This document shows, one piece after another, positions 1 through 9,125 of a stretch of 48,194 nt of DNA. How positions within the stretch are numbered: position 1 is the stretch's first letter; each line of letters begins with the position of its first letter. The DNA is taken from positions 1 to 48,194 of the forward strand of contig CAMYAE010000015.1 of NCBI GenBank assembly GCA_947253655.1, given 5' to 3'. The translations under genes were made by a program, and so were the position numbers. A model generated the notes under the pieces. It had not been told where the DNA came from. It ran no database searches and saw only the letters and a program-made list of their open reading frames with translations. This DNA comes from an uncultured Bacteroidales bacterium (GTDB lineage Bacteria; Bacteroidota; Bacteroidia; Bacteroidales; UBA932).

Positions 1-976
1 GACCCTCGTTGTAGGCCTCGCTGCCACGTGCATCCGTAAAGCCCATTATCAGGAAGTGAAGGGACAGATTCTCCTTCATTATGGCTGCAATTCCATCGAG
101 AACAGGCTGTGACTCGGCAAGAATAGTTGCCTTGTCGAAATCGAAGTAGATATTGTCGAACAAACGGATAATGTTGCTGTTTGCAGTCACAGTGTCTCTG
201 ACAATCTTCTCCACCACTTTTTCTACAACCTTCTCCACTACCCTGTCCACAGGCTTCTCCACTACCCTCTCTACATACTGAGGGGCAGGCTTCTTGGAGC
301 TTCCGCCTATCCTGCACATCAAACGGACTGTCCCTTGCCACACGTTGGCGACATCCTTGTGAGGCATCACAAGATAGTCACCCTGCAACCCGATACCGAA
401 ATGATCGCTCAGCCACATGTTCACGCCCGCTCCGGCCGCTATCGGGAACAGATGCCTTGCATCAGCGCCGCTCTTGTTGTAGTTGTTCGACATTGCCCAG
501 CTTATATCCTTACCGTCAACATCTGACGTCTCGCCATAGTAAGTGTCGAAACTCTTGTACATATAGTTTCCTCCCACGCGGAGATACGGATCTATGTATC
601 GTGAATCGAACAGCTGGCCCCATCTCCATTGTAGTCCGAGACCTGCCATTCCAAGCCAACGGGACTGGTGTCCTCCGTATACAGGGTCATTGGTATATCC
701 GACGGTACCCTGGAAATCCAGATACCAGGAACGGCATAGCTCATGTGCAACGTACAGATTTCCTCCGAACAGGACATCCCTCTTGTTCGTCTTGATGAAA
801 TAGGTTCCGTCAGACTGCTTAACCGCACCTAACATTGTAAAGCGTGTCATCTGAAAGGCACTTCCGCCCAAACCGAGCTCCCATGCCTTTTTAGGCTTTT
901 CCTGGGCATTGCCCACAAAAAGTGCAGATGAAAACAGCAATACCGCCAAGCTTAAAAAATATTTATTCATTGTCAT
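1..976 (-). CDS. OmpA-family outer membrane protein, copy 1 (3' part beyond window)
   Basis: Partial gene read from 976 leftward; I translated it in frame to the window edge, where it stops inside the OmpA domain at GSEAYNEG. It starts MTMNKYFLSLAVLL with a signal peptide ending NA|QE, then a beta-barrel-like N-terminal domain, a Val-Glu-Lys-rich linker and the start of the OmpA peptidoglycan-binding domain (IYFDFDK). It is a close paralogue of the gene at 4496-5659, with scattered substitutions and one extra VVEK unit in the linker. It begins 14 bases after the collagen-like lipoprotein gene at 991-4422, so the two are probably cotranscribed. ATG at 970 is an alternative start. The family spans the outer membrane and holds peptidoglycan non-covalently; a role as anchor for the adjacent lipoprotein is inference. 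Confidence 0.9.
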   Translation of the reverse strand, partial: MTMNKYFLSLAVLLFSSALFVGNAQEKPKKAWELGLGGSAFQMTRFTMLGAVKQSDGTYFIKTNKRDVLFGGNLYVAHELCRSWYLDFQGTVGYTNDPVYGGHQSRWLGMAGLGLQWRWGQLFDSRYIDPYLRVGGNYMYKSFDTYYGETSDVDGKDISWAMSNNYNKSGADARHLFPIAAGAGVNMWLSDHFGIGLQGDYLVMPHKDVANVWQGTVRLMCRIGGSSKKPAPQYVERVVEKPVDRVVEKVVEKVVEKIVRDTVTANSNIIRLFDNIYFDFDKATILAESQPVLDGIAAIMKENLSLHFLIMGFTDARGSEAYNEG

Positions 977-990
977 ATCTCTTAAAATAA

Positions 991-3900
991 TTACTGCACA
1001 TAAACCACTTCTACGTCAGGCATTTCAGGCTTGGCATAGCCTATCTTTTTAAAGTAGAATTCATTCGTCTTACCTGGAACTCTTTCAATCGTACCCAAAG
1101 ACTCTCTCTGAGAAGCTATGGTCAAGTATTGATAATATATATGGGATGCGACGCATGACTTTATTGTAGAACCCAAATAGACGCCTTTAAGCTCTGTTAC
1201 AGGTTGTACAAGTGAAGAACGGTTATTTTCACTTGTAGATAAATTCTTTCCTACCTCTGTTCCAAGCTTAGCTTCAATATAGAATGGCTTTAATCCATTT
1301 GCTTCGCTTTCGGTATATAACACTGGCTCGATATATTCTATATCGTTAGAAAGTGTTTTGACGTCCAATTCCCGCTTGAAAAACAAGGATCTATCGACAG
1401 TGGTCATGTCGTATGTGCATTTCATTGATTCGAACACAGGAAGTTCACCGTCCTTAAACCCTTTCAATTCTATCTTTTTCAGAAGCGGAGGTATTTGATA
1501 AGGAACCATTTTTATAACTCCATTCCAATTCATCAGTTCGCCATAATATTTTTCTTTCCTTACTATGGTATAATAATGGTCTCCTCCGTCCCAATAGTAA
1601 TTGTAGACATAATAGTGGTTAAGCATATTTTCTTTCATAAAGCGAGTGAATCGAACACGTACATCACTATTCTCAGACGTGTCCCCATTCATATTAACCA
1701 TGTCTTCTCTTATCATTTTATTAACGTCATAACTTAATGGGTCATTTTTATCTGTAACTTCATAAACATGGATATCTGCAATCACTTTTGGAAGGTAACG
1801 AGGTACAATTTTCCATTTATCTTTCGGAGAAAGCTTGCGCTGGAAATAGAAGTATATGTTATAATCATCATCCATATATTGAGTAACCTTTTTTCGCGGA
1901 GCAAGGACCATACGGACATGAACCCTGCAAGGAACGTATGTATTCATTGCCGATTCTTTCGAGCCTTTGCCCGGAATGGTAACAGAAGCTGCCTTTCCCC
2001 AACGTTTTTCTACTGGGACCATATCCTCGGTATCCGGCAAATCTTCTTTTGGAATAATGAAAGCTCCCTCTGCATCGGTGGTATAGAATTTATTGGCAGG
2101 AAGTCCCGGCATGCCCATTACGATAGTCCCTTGCGGGGCAGGCTCAGATTGCTCGTCATAGACGAGATACCTCACCCCTCCGTCGGTTGTACGCACATAC
2201 TCGCCATACTCCGGCTGAGAATATTGTGCTATGACATTCCTCTTACCTTGAATAACTTCCACTACGACGCCCGGTTCACCGATTTCTCCCGGTTTTCCAT
2301 CAGCTCCCGGTTTTCCGCCAGATCCCGGTTCTACTCCAGTTCCGTCTTTGCCGTCCTTTCCTCTTAGATATTCGAAGAAATCGTATTTGCTGTCCCTGTC
2401 AATAGACCAAACCTCTCCGGTCCTATGGTCTTTCAACGGGTCGGCAGTGTTGTAACGCGATTTAAGTTCTTCCTTCCAAATCTCATAGGCACTATTGCCG
2501 TCTTTACCGTTAAGGCCATTCTTCCCGTCTTTACCGGTAAGGAATTCAAAGAAGTTGTTCTCACTTACCTTCTCTTTCGGCCACATCTCGCTTGGCTTCT
2601 GAGGATTAGGCACATTGCCCTTGGAGACCATTTCTTTCCACATCTCGTATGCACTCTTGCCGTCTGCGCCCTTCGCTCCGTCTGCTCCGGTCGCTCCTTT
2701 GTCGCCTTTGGCTCCTCTTAGATATTCGAAGAAATCGGTTTGGGTATTCTTTGCTTTTGACCAGTCCGCACCTGTCTTAGGATCTTTTATATTGCCTGCT
2801 TCCACATCGGCTTTCCAAAGATCATAGGCACTCTTGCCGTCTGCTCCCGTCGCTCCGGTCGCTCCGGTCTCGCCCTGATTGCCTTTCTCGCCTTGATCAC
2901 CCTTCTCACCTTTCTCGCCGGCAGCCTTGATATGAGTATCGGTGTCACCGATCCACCAGTTGCCGTTGTTGCCGATTCGAGGTGTCAGGCCGTCTGTACC
3001 GTCTGTACCTTTATTGCCTTGGTCACCCTTATCTCCTTTCGCTCCTTTAAGGTATTGGAAGAAATTCTCCACCTTAGTGCCACCTGTCCAAGAAATAGTG
3101 CCGTTTTCCACAAGCTTTTTCCATTGCTCGTATGCGGACTGACCGTCCTTACCGTCAATACCGTTAAGGCCGTCTTTTCCTTTTTCGCCTTTGGCACTTT
3201 TTCCTGTGTCTTCACCACCGATGAACCAATTGCCATTTGAGCCGATATAAGGGGTATTCCCGTCACGTCCTATGAGGAAGTTCCAGAAATCGGACTCCTT
3301 GTTGTCACCAGCAGGCCACTTCTTGCTTGGGTCGTGCGGGTTGGTTACATCTCCCTTTGACACCATTTCTTTCCACATCTCGTATGCACTCTTGCCGTCT
3401 GCTCCCTTCGCTCCGTCTGCTCCGGTCGCTCCTGTAGCTCCGGTCTCGCCTTTGTCACCTTTGGCTCCTTTAGCTCCATCGGCACCTCTAAGGTAACGGT
3501 AGAAATCCGTTTGGGTATCTTCAGATGCAGACCAGGTATTACCTGTCTTAGGGTCCGTTATCTTGCCGGCTGCAACATCATCCTTCCACAATTCATAGGC
3601 ACTCTTGCCGTCTGCTCCATTAGCTCCGTTCGCTCCCGCTGCTCCGGTCTCGCCCTTCTCTCCTTGATCCCCCTTCTCACCTTTATCGCCGGCTGCCTTG
3701 ATATGAGTATCGGTGTCACCTATCCACCAGTTGCCGTTTTCGCCGATTCGAGGTGTAAGACCGTCTGTACCGTCTTTGCCATTCTCGCCACGCTCGCCTT
3801 GTGCTCCTTTAAGGTAAAGGAAGAATTGTGTTACTTCATTTCCTCCGGTCCACTCAATAGTGCCGTTTTCCACAAGATTTTTCCACTGCTCATAAGCGGA

Positions 3901-4422
3901 CTTGCCGTCCTTACCGTCAATACCGTTAAGGCCGTCTTTTCCTTTTTCGCCTTTATCTCCTTTTGCTCCTTTCTCTCCCTTGGCTCCTACTCCTGTGTCA
4001 TTGTTTCCGATGAACCAATTACCATTTGAACCGATATATGGAGTATTCCCGTCACGACCTACGAGAAAGTTCCAGAAATCCGGCTCTGTATTTCTGTCCT
4101 TAGGCCACTTCTTGCCCTGCTCGTGCGGATTGGTTACATCTCCCTTTGACACCATTTCTTTCCACATCTCGTATGTGGACAAACCTTTATCGCCTTTGTC
4201 GCCTTTCTCTCCCTTGCAGTAGAGGAAGAAATCGGCGATTTCCACCTGGCTGCTCGGCCATTGAATTTTACCGGAAAGGACCTCTCCTTTCCAAACTTCA
4301 TAAGCCGATTTTCCTTCCGGCATATAAAAACTAATGTCGCTACAAGCATTCAAAAAAGAAGAAACCAGCAGCACAAGCGCCGTAATTCTTCCTATTCGAA
4401 ACAAGTTTTTAATTTTTTTCAT
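991..4422 (-). CDS. collagen-like repeat lipoprotein A
   Basis: 1143 residues. A lipoprotein signal peptide ends in the lipobox FLNAC (Cys27), followed by SDISFYM. Residues about 35-715 alternate three kinds of unit: nine SAYExWK units (about 40-50 residues, rich in Trp/Phe, probably helical), NGNWFIG/NGNWWIG units, and short Gly-X-Y collagen-like stretches dominated by KGD/KGE and GATGAD triplets. The triplets SAYEMWK, SAYEQWK, SAYE/DLWK recur as a super-repeat of about 260 residues. The last about 425 residues are non-repetitive and begin after a GKPGEIGEPG stretch. Paralogues lie at 5674-9039 and 9126-12500. Lys-Gly-Asp/Glu pairs are known to stabilise bacterial triple helices through salt bridges, so trimerisation is likely. 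Surface location and adhesion are inference; the ligand is unknown. A promoter lies at 4451-4481, and the ompA copy at 976 follows. Confidence 0.88.
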   Translation of the reverse strand: MKKIKNLFRIGRITALVLLVSSFLNACSDISFYMPEGKSAYEVWKGEVLSGKIQWPSSQVEIADFFLYCKGEKGDKGDKGLSTYEMWKEMVSKGDVTNPHEQGKKWPKDRNTEPDFWNFLVGRDGNTPYIGSNGNWFIGNNDTGVGAKGEKGAKGDKGEKGKDGLNGIDGKDGKSAYEQWKNLVENGTIEWTGGNEVTQFFLYLKGAQGERGENGKDGTDGLTPRIGENGNWWIGDTDTHIKAAGDKGEKGDQGEKGETGAAGANGANGADGKSAYELWKDDVAAGKITDPKTGNTWSASEDTQTDFYRYLRGADGAKGAKGDKGETGATGATGADGAKGADGKSAYEMWKEMVSKGDVTNPHDPSKKWPAGDNKESDFWNFLIGRDGNTPYIGSNGNWFIGGEDTGKSAKGEKGKDGLNGIDGKDGQSAYEQWKKLVENGTISWTGGTKVENFFQYLKGAKGDKGDQGNKGTDGTDGLTPRIGNNGNWWIGDTDTHIKAAGEKGEKGDQGEKGNQGETGATGATGADGKSAYDLWKADVEAGNIKDPKTGADWSKAKNTQTDFFEYLRGAKGDKGATGADGAKGADGKSAYEMWKEMVSKGNVPNPQKPSEMWPKEKVSENNFFEFLTGKDGKNGLNGKDGNSAYEIWKEELKSRYNTADPLKDHRTGEVWSIDRDSKYDFFEYLRGKDGKDGTGVEPGSGGKPGADGKPGEIGEPGVVVEVIQGKRNVIAQYSQPEYGEYVRTTDGGVRYLVYDEQSEPAPQGTIVMGMPGLPANKFYTTDAEGAFIIPKEDLPDTEDMVPVEKRWGKAASVTIPGKGSKESAMNTYVPCRVHVRMVLAPRKKVTQYMDDDYNIYFYFQRKLSPKDKWKIVPRYLPKVIADIHVYEVTDKNDPLSYDVNKMIREDMVNMNGDTSENSDVRVRFTRFMKENMLNHYYVYNYYWDGGDHYYTIVRKEKYYGELMNWNGVIKMVPYQIPPLLKKIELKGFKDGELPVFESMKCTYDMTTVDRSLFFKRELDVKTLSNDIEYIEPVLYTESEANGLKPFYIEAKLGTEVGKNLSTSENNRSSLVQPVTELKGVYLGSTIKSCVASHIYYQYLTIASQRESLGTIERVPGKTNEFYFKKIGYAKPEMPDVEVVYVQ

Positions 4423-4450
4423 GTTTATATATTAATTATTAAATAGTCTA

Positions 4451-4481
4451 CAAAGATACTGTAAATTTTTAACTTTTCAAA
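4451..4481 (-). promoter_or_regulatory. Bacteroidota-type promoter of lipoprotein A / ompA copy 1
   Basis: On the minus strand TTTG (4478-4481) is followed after 19 bases by TATCTTTG (4451-4458), a full match to the Bacteroidota TTTG-N19-TAnnTTTG consensus. The start codon at 4422 is 28 bases downstream. It lies in the 73-base gap after the ompA gene at 4496-5659, so lipoprotein A and the next ompA form their own transcription unit. Confidence 0.8.
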
Positions 4482-4495
4482 TTTATATCGGAAAG

Positions 4496-5659
4496 TTATC
4501 TCGAAGGAAGACACTCCCAATAGTCCATATTTGTGATAATTTCTATTGTTATCTTCCGGTCGCCGCGACGTACCTTGTCGGTATCCGCCGGCTTGGCATA
4601 CGCCGCACGCTTGCCGACTCCATACCATTTGAGCATGTTCGCAGGCACGCCTCTGGCAATAAGAGCGTCCACGACAGCCTTGGCCCGTCTTTCAGACAGA
4701 CCCACATTGTAGGCCTCGCTGCCGCGTGCATCCGTAAAGCCCATTATCAGGAAATGACGGCTCGTGTCGCTCTTCATGATTGTCGCAACATCGTCAAGCA
4801 CCGGCTGTGACTCCGCAGTAATGGCAGACTTGTCGAAATCGAAGTAGACATTGTCGAACAAACGGAAAATCTCGTTCTCCACAGACACAGTGTCTCTCAC
4901 TACCTTTTCAATAATCTTCTCCACTATCCTGTCCACAGGCTTCTCCACTACCCTCTCTACATACTCAGGGGCAGGCTTCTTGGAACTTCCGCCTATCCTG
5001 TACATCAAACGGACGGTTCCTTGCCACACGTTGGCCACATCCTTGTGAGGCATCACAAGATAGTCGCCCTGCAATCCGATACCGAAATGATCGTTCAGCC
5101 ACATGTTCACGCCGGCTCCCGCGGCTATCGGGAATAGATGCCTTGCATCTGCTCCGCTCTTGTTGTAGTCGTTGGACATTGTCCAGCTTATATCCTGTCC
5201 GTCTATGGCCGATGTCTCGGCATAGTAGGTGTCGAAACCCTTGTACATATAGTTTCCTCCAACTCTGAGGTACGGATCAATGTATCGTGAATCGAAAAGC
5301 TGCCCCCATCTCCATTGTAGTCCGAGACCTGCCATTCCAAGCCAACGGGATTGCTTACCACCGTATACAGGGTCATTGGTATATCCGACTGTGCCCTGGA
5401 AATCCAGATACCAGGAACGGCACAACTCGTGTGCAACGTACAGATTTCCTCCGAACAGGACATCCCTCTTGTCTGTCTTGATGAAATAACTTCCGTCAGA
5501 CTGCTTGACCGCATCCAGCATTGTAAAACGCGTCATCTGCAAAGCGCTTCCGCCCAAACCGAGTTCCCATGCCTTTTTGGGCTTTTCCTGGGCATTGACC
5601 ACAAGTAACGATGAAATCAGCAATACCGCCAAACTTAAAAAATATTTATTCATTGTCAT
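4496..5659 (-). CDS. OmpA-family outer membrane protein, copy 2
   Basis: 387 residues, complete. Signal peptide (cleavage likely after VNA, before QEKPKK). Residues about 25-225 show the alternating aromatic pattern of a small beta-barrel (for example LYVAHELCRSWYLDFQG). Residues about 230-256 form a VEK/VDR-rich linker. Residues about 268-380 are the OmpA C-terminal domain, with NVYFDFDKS, FTDARGSEAYN and LSERRAKAV motifs that in the family bind diaminopimelate of peptidoglycan. It starts 14 bases after lipoprotein B stops, so it is probably cotranscribed with lipoproteins C and B. ATG at 5653 (MNKYF) is an alternative start. Near-identity to copy 1 at 1-976 shows recent duplication. Confidence 0.93.
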   Translation of the reverse strand: MTMNKYFLSLAVLLISSLLVVNAQEKPKKAWELGLGGSALQMTRFTMLDAVKQSDGSYFIKTDKRDVLFGGNLYVAHELCRSWYLDFQGTVGYTNDPVYGGKQSRWLGMAGLGLQWRWGQLFDSRYIDPYLRVGGNYMYKGFDTYYAETSAIDGQDISWTMSNDYNKSGADARHLFPIAAGAGVNMWLNDHFGIGLQGDYLVMPHKDVANVWQGTVRLMYRIGGSSKKPAPEYVERVVEKPVDRIVEKIIEKVVRDTVSVENEIFRLFDNVYFDFDKSAITAESQPVLDDVATIMKSDTSRHFLIMGFTDARGSEAYNVGLSERRAKAVVDALIARGVPANMLKWYGVGKRAAYAKPADTDKVRRGDRKITIEIITNMDYWECLPSR

Positions 5660-5673
5660 ATCTCTTAAAATAA

Positions 5674-8600
5674 TTACGGCTCATAAACCACCTCTACGTC
5701 AGGCATATTAGGGAAATCCTCCCTCTTTAAATAAAATTCATTCGTCTTGCCGGCGACACTTTGAATCGAGCCGATAGCTACCGTTCTATACCAATGATGA
5801 AGAAAAAGGTGATTCTTCTTGCTACCTAAATTAACCATAGAGCCCAAATATACTTTATGTATTTTTCCAACAGGAGCTGCAATGGTTGAAGGATAATCTT
5901 CATTTGAAGAGTATTGTTCTCCTAATTCAAGATTATCAAATCCCATTACCACGTATAATGCTTTCACTTCATTTGCTTCGCTTTTGCTATATAGCTCCGG
6001 CTCGGTATATTCCATACCGTTCGTAAGATAATGAACTGCCATGCGGTCCTTGAACAACAATGATCTGTCAACGTAGGAAGTGTCGAAAGTGCATTCCACT
6101 TCCTCAAAATAAGGATACTTTACATTTTTCAAGCGTCTTAAAACTATCTTTTTGAGAGGCGGAACTGCCTGAACAGGAGCAAGTTTGCCAACACCATTCC
6201 ATTTTATTTCTTCTCCATAATAAGTATCCTTTCTTATTACGGTATAATAATGGTCTTTCCCATCCCAAAAAGAATCATAACTGTTTTTGATATCAAATAC
6301 ATTATTCTTCACATGACGTCTAATATTCAGACCGACTGCACGATCAATAGACTCGTCATTACTTGAACTTATGCCTATAACTTTATTAACATCATAACTT
6401 GAAGGGTCAGTTTTATCTTTGACTTCATAAGCAGTTAAAGTTGACTTTAATGCAGGAAGATCGCCCGGAATGCTTTCCCAATCGGAATTCGGAGTAAGCT
6501 TACGCTGTACATGGAAGTATATCCTACAATCATAGCTTAAATATGGCTTTCCGGAAAGTATCATACGGGTATGGACCCTGCAAGGAACGTATGTGTTCTT
6601 TGTCGATTCTTTCGGCTCTTTTCCCGGAAATTTAACAGAAGACACCTTGCCCCAACGTCTGTCTACGGGAGCCATATCCACAACATCAGGTAAATCTTCT
6701 TTTGGGATAATGAAAGCTCCATCCGCATCGGTTGTATATGTTTTATCGTAAGAAAGTCCCGGCATTCCCTTCACAATGGTTCCCTCCGGAGCCGCCTGGC
6801 CTTCCTCATCAAAAACGAGATACCTCACCCCTCCGTCTGATGTACGCACATACTCGCCAACAGCCTGATTAGAATATTGTGCTATTACATTCACATATCC
6901 TTTTACAACCACGACTGTAACTCCGGGTTCTCCCGGTTTTCCAGGTCTCCCGTCTTCTCCATCCTTTCCGTCCTTTCCTCTTAGATATTCGAGGAAATCG
7001 TCTACACTGTTCTTCTCCTTTGGCCAGACCTCGCCTGTCTTAGGATCTTTCAACTGCTGGGAAGTCCCATAACGCACTTCCAGTTCATATTTCCAGACCT
7101 CATAGGCACTCTTGCCGTCCTTGCCGTTAAGACCGTCAAGACCCTTGGCCCCGTCTTTACCGGTGAGGAATTCAAAGAAGTTGTTCTCACTTACCTTGTC
7201 TGCCGGCCATTTCTCACCCGGCTTCTGAGGATTATCCACATCGCCATTGGATACCATTTCCTTCCATACCTCGTAGGCACTCTTACCGTTAAGGCCTCGC
7301 TCTCCTTTATCACCCTTATCGCCTTTATCGCCTTTGGCTCCGTCTGCACCTTTAAGATAACGGTAGAAATCGGTTTGGGTGCTATCAGTTGCAGGCCAGG
7401 TCTCTCCCGTCTTAGGATCTTTTATATTGCCTGCTGCAACATCATCTTTCCACAGTTCGTAGGCACTCTTGCCGGTTGCACCAGTCGCTCCGGTCGCTCC
7501 GGTTTCGCCTTGATCGCCCTTATCGCCTTTATCGCCGATGGCCTTGATATTTGTGTCGGTATCTCCGATCCACCAATTGCCGTTTTCGCCGATTCTTGGC
7601 GTAAGTCCGTCTTTTCCGTTTTCACCATTCTCTCCTTGGTCTCCTTTAGCTCCTTTAAGGTATTGAAAGAAATGTTCAATGTTTGTCCCCGCAGTCCAAT
7701 GGATAGAGTCTTTCTCGACAAGATTCTTCCATTGCTCGTAAGCGGACTTGCCGTCCTTGCCGTTTAGACCGTTAACGCCGTCATCTCCTTTTTCGCCTTT
7801 ATCCCCTTGCACTCCTTTCTCTCCCTTGGCACCTACTCCCGTGTCTTTACCACCGATGAACCAATTACCGTTTGAACCGATATAAGGGCTATTACCGTCA
7901 CGGCCTATTAGGAAGTTCCAGAAATCCGGCTCTGTATTTTTGTCTGCCGGCCACTTCTCACCTGGGTCGTGCGGATTATCTACATCGCCATTGGATACCA
8001 TTTCTTTCCACATCTCGTATGCGGACAGACCGTTATCGCCTTTGGCTCCTTTCTCTCCCTTATCTCCTTTATCGCCTTGGGCACCTTTGGCACCGTCGGC
8101 ACCTCTGAGGTAACGGTAGAAATCGGTTTGGGTGCTATCAGTTGCAGGCCAGACCTCTCCTGTCTTAGGGTCGGTTATCTTGCCTGCTGCAACATCATCT
8201 TTCCACAGCTGATAGGCACTCTTGCCGTCTGCTCCGGTCGCTCCGGTCTCGCCTTGATCGCCCTTATCGCCTTTATCGCCTTTATCGCCGGCGGCCTTGA
8301 TATTCGTATCGGTATCTCCGATCCACCAGTTGCCGTTTTCGCCGATTCTTGGCGTCAGGCCGTCTTGGCCGTCTTCACCCTTCTCGCCTTGGTCACCCTT
8401 ATCACCTTTCGCTCCTTTAAGGTAAAGGAAGAATTGTTCTATCTCCTTTCCTCCATCCCAGGAAATAGTGCCGTCTTCAACAAGATTTTTCCATTGCTCG
8501 TAAGCGGACTTGCCGTCCTTGCCGTTCAGACCGTTAACACCGTCATCTCCTTTTTCGCCTTTATCTCCTTTTGCTCCTTTCTCTCCCTTGGCTCCTACTC

Positions 8601-9039
8601 CTGTGTCATTGTTTCCGATGAACCAATTACCATTTGAACCGATATATGGAGTATTCCCGTCACGACCTACGAGAAAGTTCCAGAAGTCCGGCTCAGTGTT
8701 GCTGTCTTTAGGCCACTTCTTGCTTGGGTCGTGCGGATTGGCTACATCGCCCTGAGATACCATTCCTTTCCACATCTCGTATGCAGACAGACCGTTATCA
8801 CCCTTATCGCCTTTCTCCCCTTTGCAAAAGAAGAAGAAATCAGTAAGCTCCACTTTGTCGTTCGGCCATTGAATTTTACCGGAAAGGACCTCGTCTTTCC
8901 AAACCTCATAAGCAGATCTGCCGGCCTCACCCTGAGGACCGTTAGGCATATTAAAACTGATTTCGTTACAAGAAATCAATAGAGAAGAAACTATCGCAAG
9001 TGCAATAATCTTTCCTGTTCTAAGAAAACTCCTATTCAT
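5674..9039 (-). CDS. collagen-like repeat lipoprotein B
   Basis: 1121 residues from the ATG at 9039. I prefer this start because MNRSFLRTGKIIALAIV gives a normal lipoprotein signal ending LLISC (Cys24). The open frame runs on to 9117, but that extension is a relic of an ompA start and would put the lipobox at residue 50. The architecture matches lipoprotein A: SAYExWK units alternating with NGNWFIG/NGNWWIG units and Gly-X-Y stretches such as GDKGDKGDKG, then GRPGKPGEPG and a C-terminal region of about 400 residues related to, but clearly diverged from, those of A and C (shared motifs: RSLLFKD, AGKTNEFY, NMPDVEVV). No promoter was seen in the 86 bases before it, so it is likely read through from lipoprotein C and on into ompA copy 2. 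Confidence 0.87.
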   Translation of the reverse strand: MNRSFLRTGKIIALAIVSSLLISCNEISFNMPNGPQGEAGRSAYEVWKDEVLSGKIQWPNDKVELTDFFFFCKGEKGDKGDNGLSAYEMWKGMVSQGDVANPHDPSKKWPKDSNTEPDFWNFLVGRDGNTPYIGSNGNWFIGNNDTGVGAKGEKGAKGDKGEKGDDGVNGLNGKDGKSAYEQWKNLVEDGTISWDGGKEIEQFFLYLKGAKGDKGDQGEKGEDGQDGLTPRIGENGNWWIGDTDTNIKAAGDKGDKGDKGDQGETGATGADGKSAYQLWKDDVAAGKITDPKTGEVWPATDSTQTDFYRYLRGADGAKGAQGDKGDKGEKGAKGDNGLSAYEMWKEMVSNGDVDNPHDPGEKWPADKNTEPDFWNFLIGRDGNSPYIGSNGNWFIGGKDTGVGAKGEKGVQGDKGEKGDDGVNGLNGKDGKSAYEQWKNLVEKDSIHWTAGTNIEHFFQYLKGAKGDQGENGENGKDGLTPRIGENGNWWIGDTDTNIKAIGDKGDKGDQGETGATGATGATGKSAYELWKDDVAAGNIKDPKTGETWPATDSTQTDFYRYLKGADGAKGDKGDKGDKGERGLNGKSAYEVWKEMVSNGDVDNPQKPGEKWPADKVSENNFFEFLTGKDGAKGLDGLNGKDGKSAYEVWKYELEVRYGTSQQLKDPKTGEVWPKEKNSVDDFLEYLRGKDGKDGEDGRPGKPGEPGVTVVVVKGYVNVIAQYSNQAVGEYVRTSDGGVRYLVFDEEGQAAPEGTIVKGMPGLSYDKTYTTDADGAFIIPKEDLPDVVDMAPVDRRWGKVSSVKFPGKEPKESTKNTYVPCRVHTRMILSGKPYLSYDCRIYFHVQRKLTPNSDWESIPGDLPALKSTLTAYEVKDKTDPSSYDVNKVIGISSSNDESIDRAVGLNIRRHVKNNVFDIKNSYDSFWDGKDHYYTVIRKDTYYGEEIKWNGVGKLAPVQAVPPLKKIVLRRLKNVKYPYFEEVECTFDTSYVDRSLLFKDRMAVHYLTNGMEYTEPELYSKSEANEVKALYVVMGFDNLELGEQYSSNEDYPSTIAAPVGKIHKVYLGSMVNLGSKKNHLFLHHWYRTVAIGSIQSVAGKTNEFYLKREDFPNMPDVEVVYEP

Positions 9040-9078
9040 AATATGAATCAAATTTCGAACCGATAAAAACGGCAAACC

Positions 9079-9125
9079 CGTTATACTTAAAAAATATTTA
9101 TTCATTGACATATCCATTAAAATAA
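9079..9125 (-). pseudogene. relic of an ompA start (leader plus about 8 codons)
   Basis: Between lipoproteins C and B the minus strand still reads ATAATTATTTTAATGGATATG and then the codons for MNKYFLS. These match, with few differences, the junction and first codons of both intact ompA genes (at 976 and 5659), then diverge into unrelated sequence (ITGLPF). The simplest reading is that an ompA gene once sat here and was deleted, leaving its leader in frame with the downstream lipoprotein. Confidence 0.75.

Noticed and set aside
335..828. Open frames on both strands within the first 830 bases
   Set aside because: They are other-frame shadows of the partial ompA copy 1, and equivalent shadows occur in ompA copy 2.
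9040..9117. Upstream start of lipoprotein B (MDMSMNKYFL)
   Set aside because: It would place the lipobox near residue 50 behind two hydrophobic stretches; the extension matches the ompA leader and is best seen as a relic.
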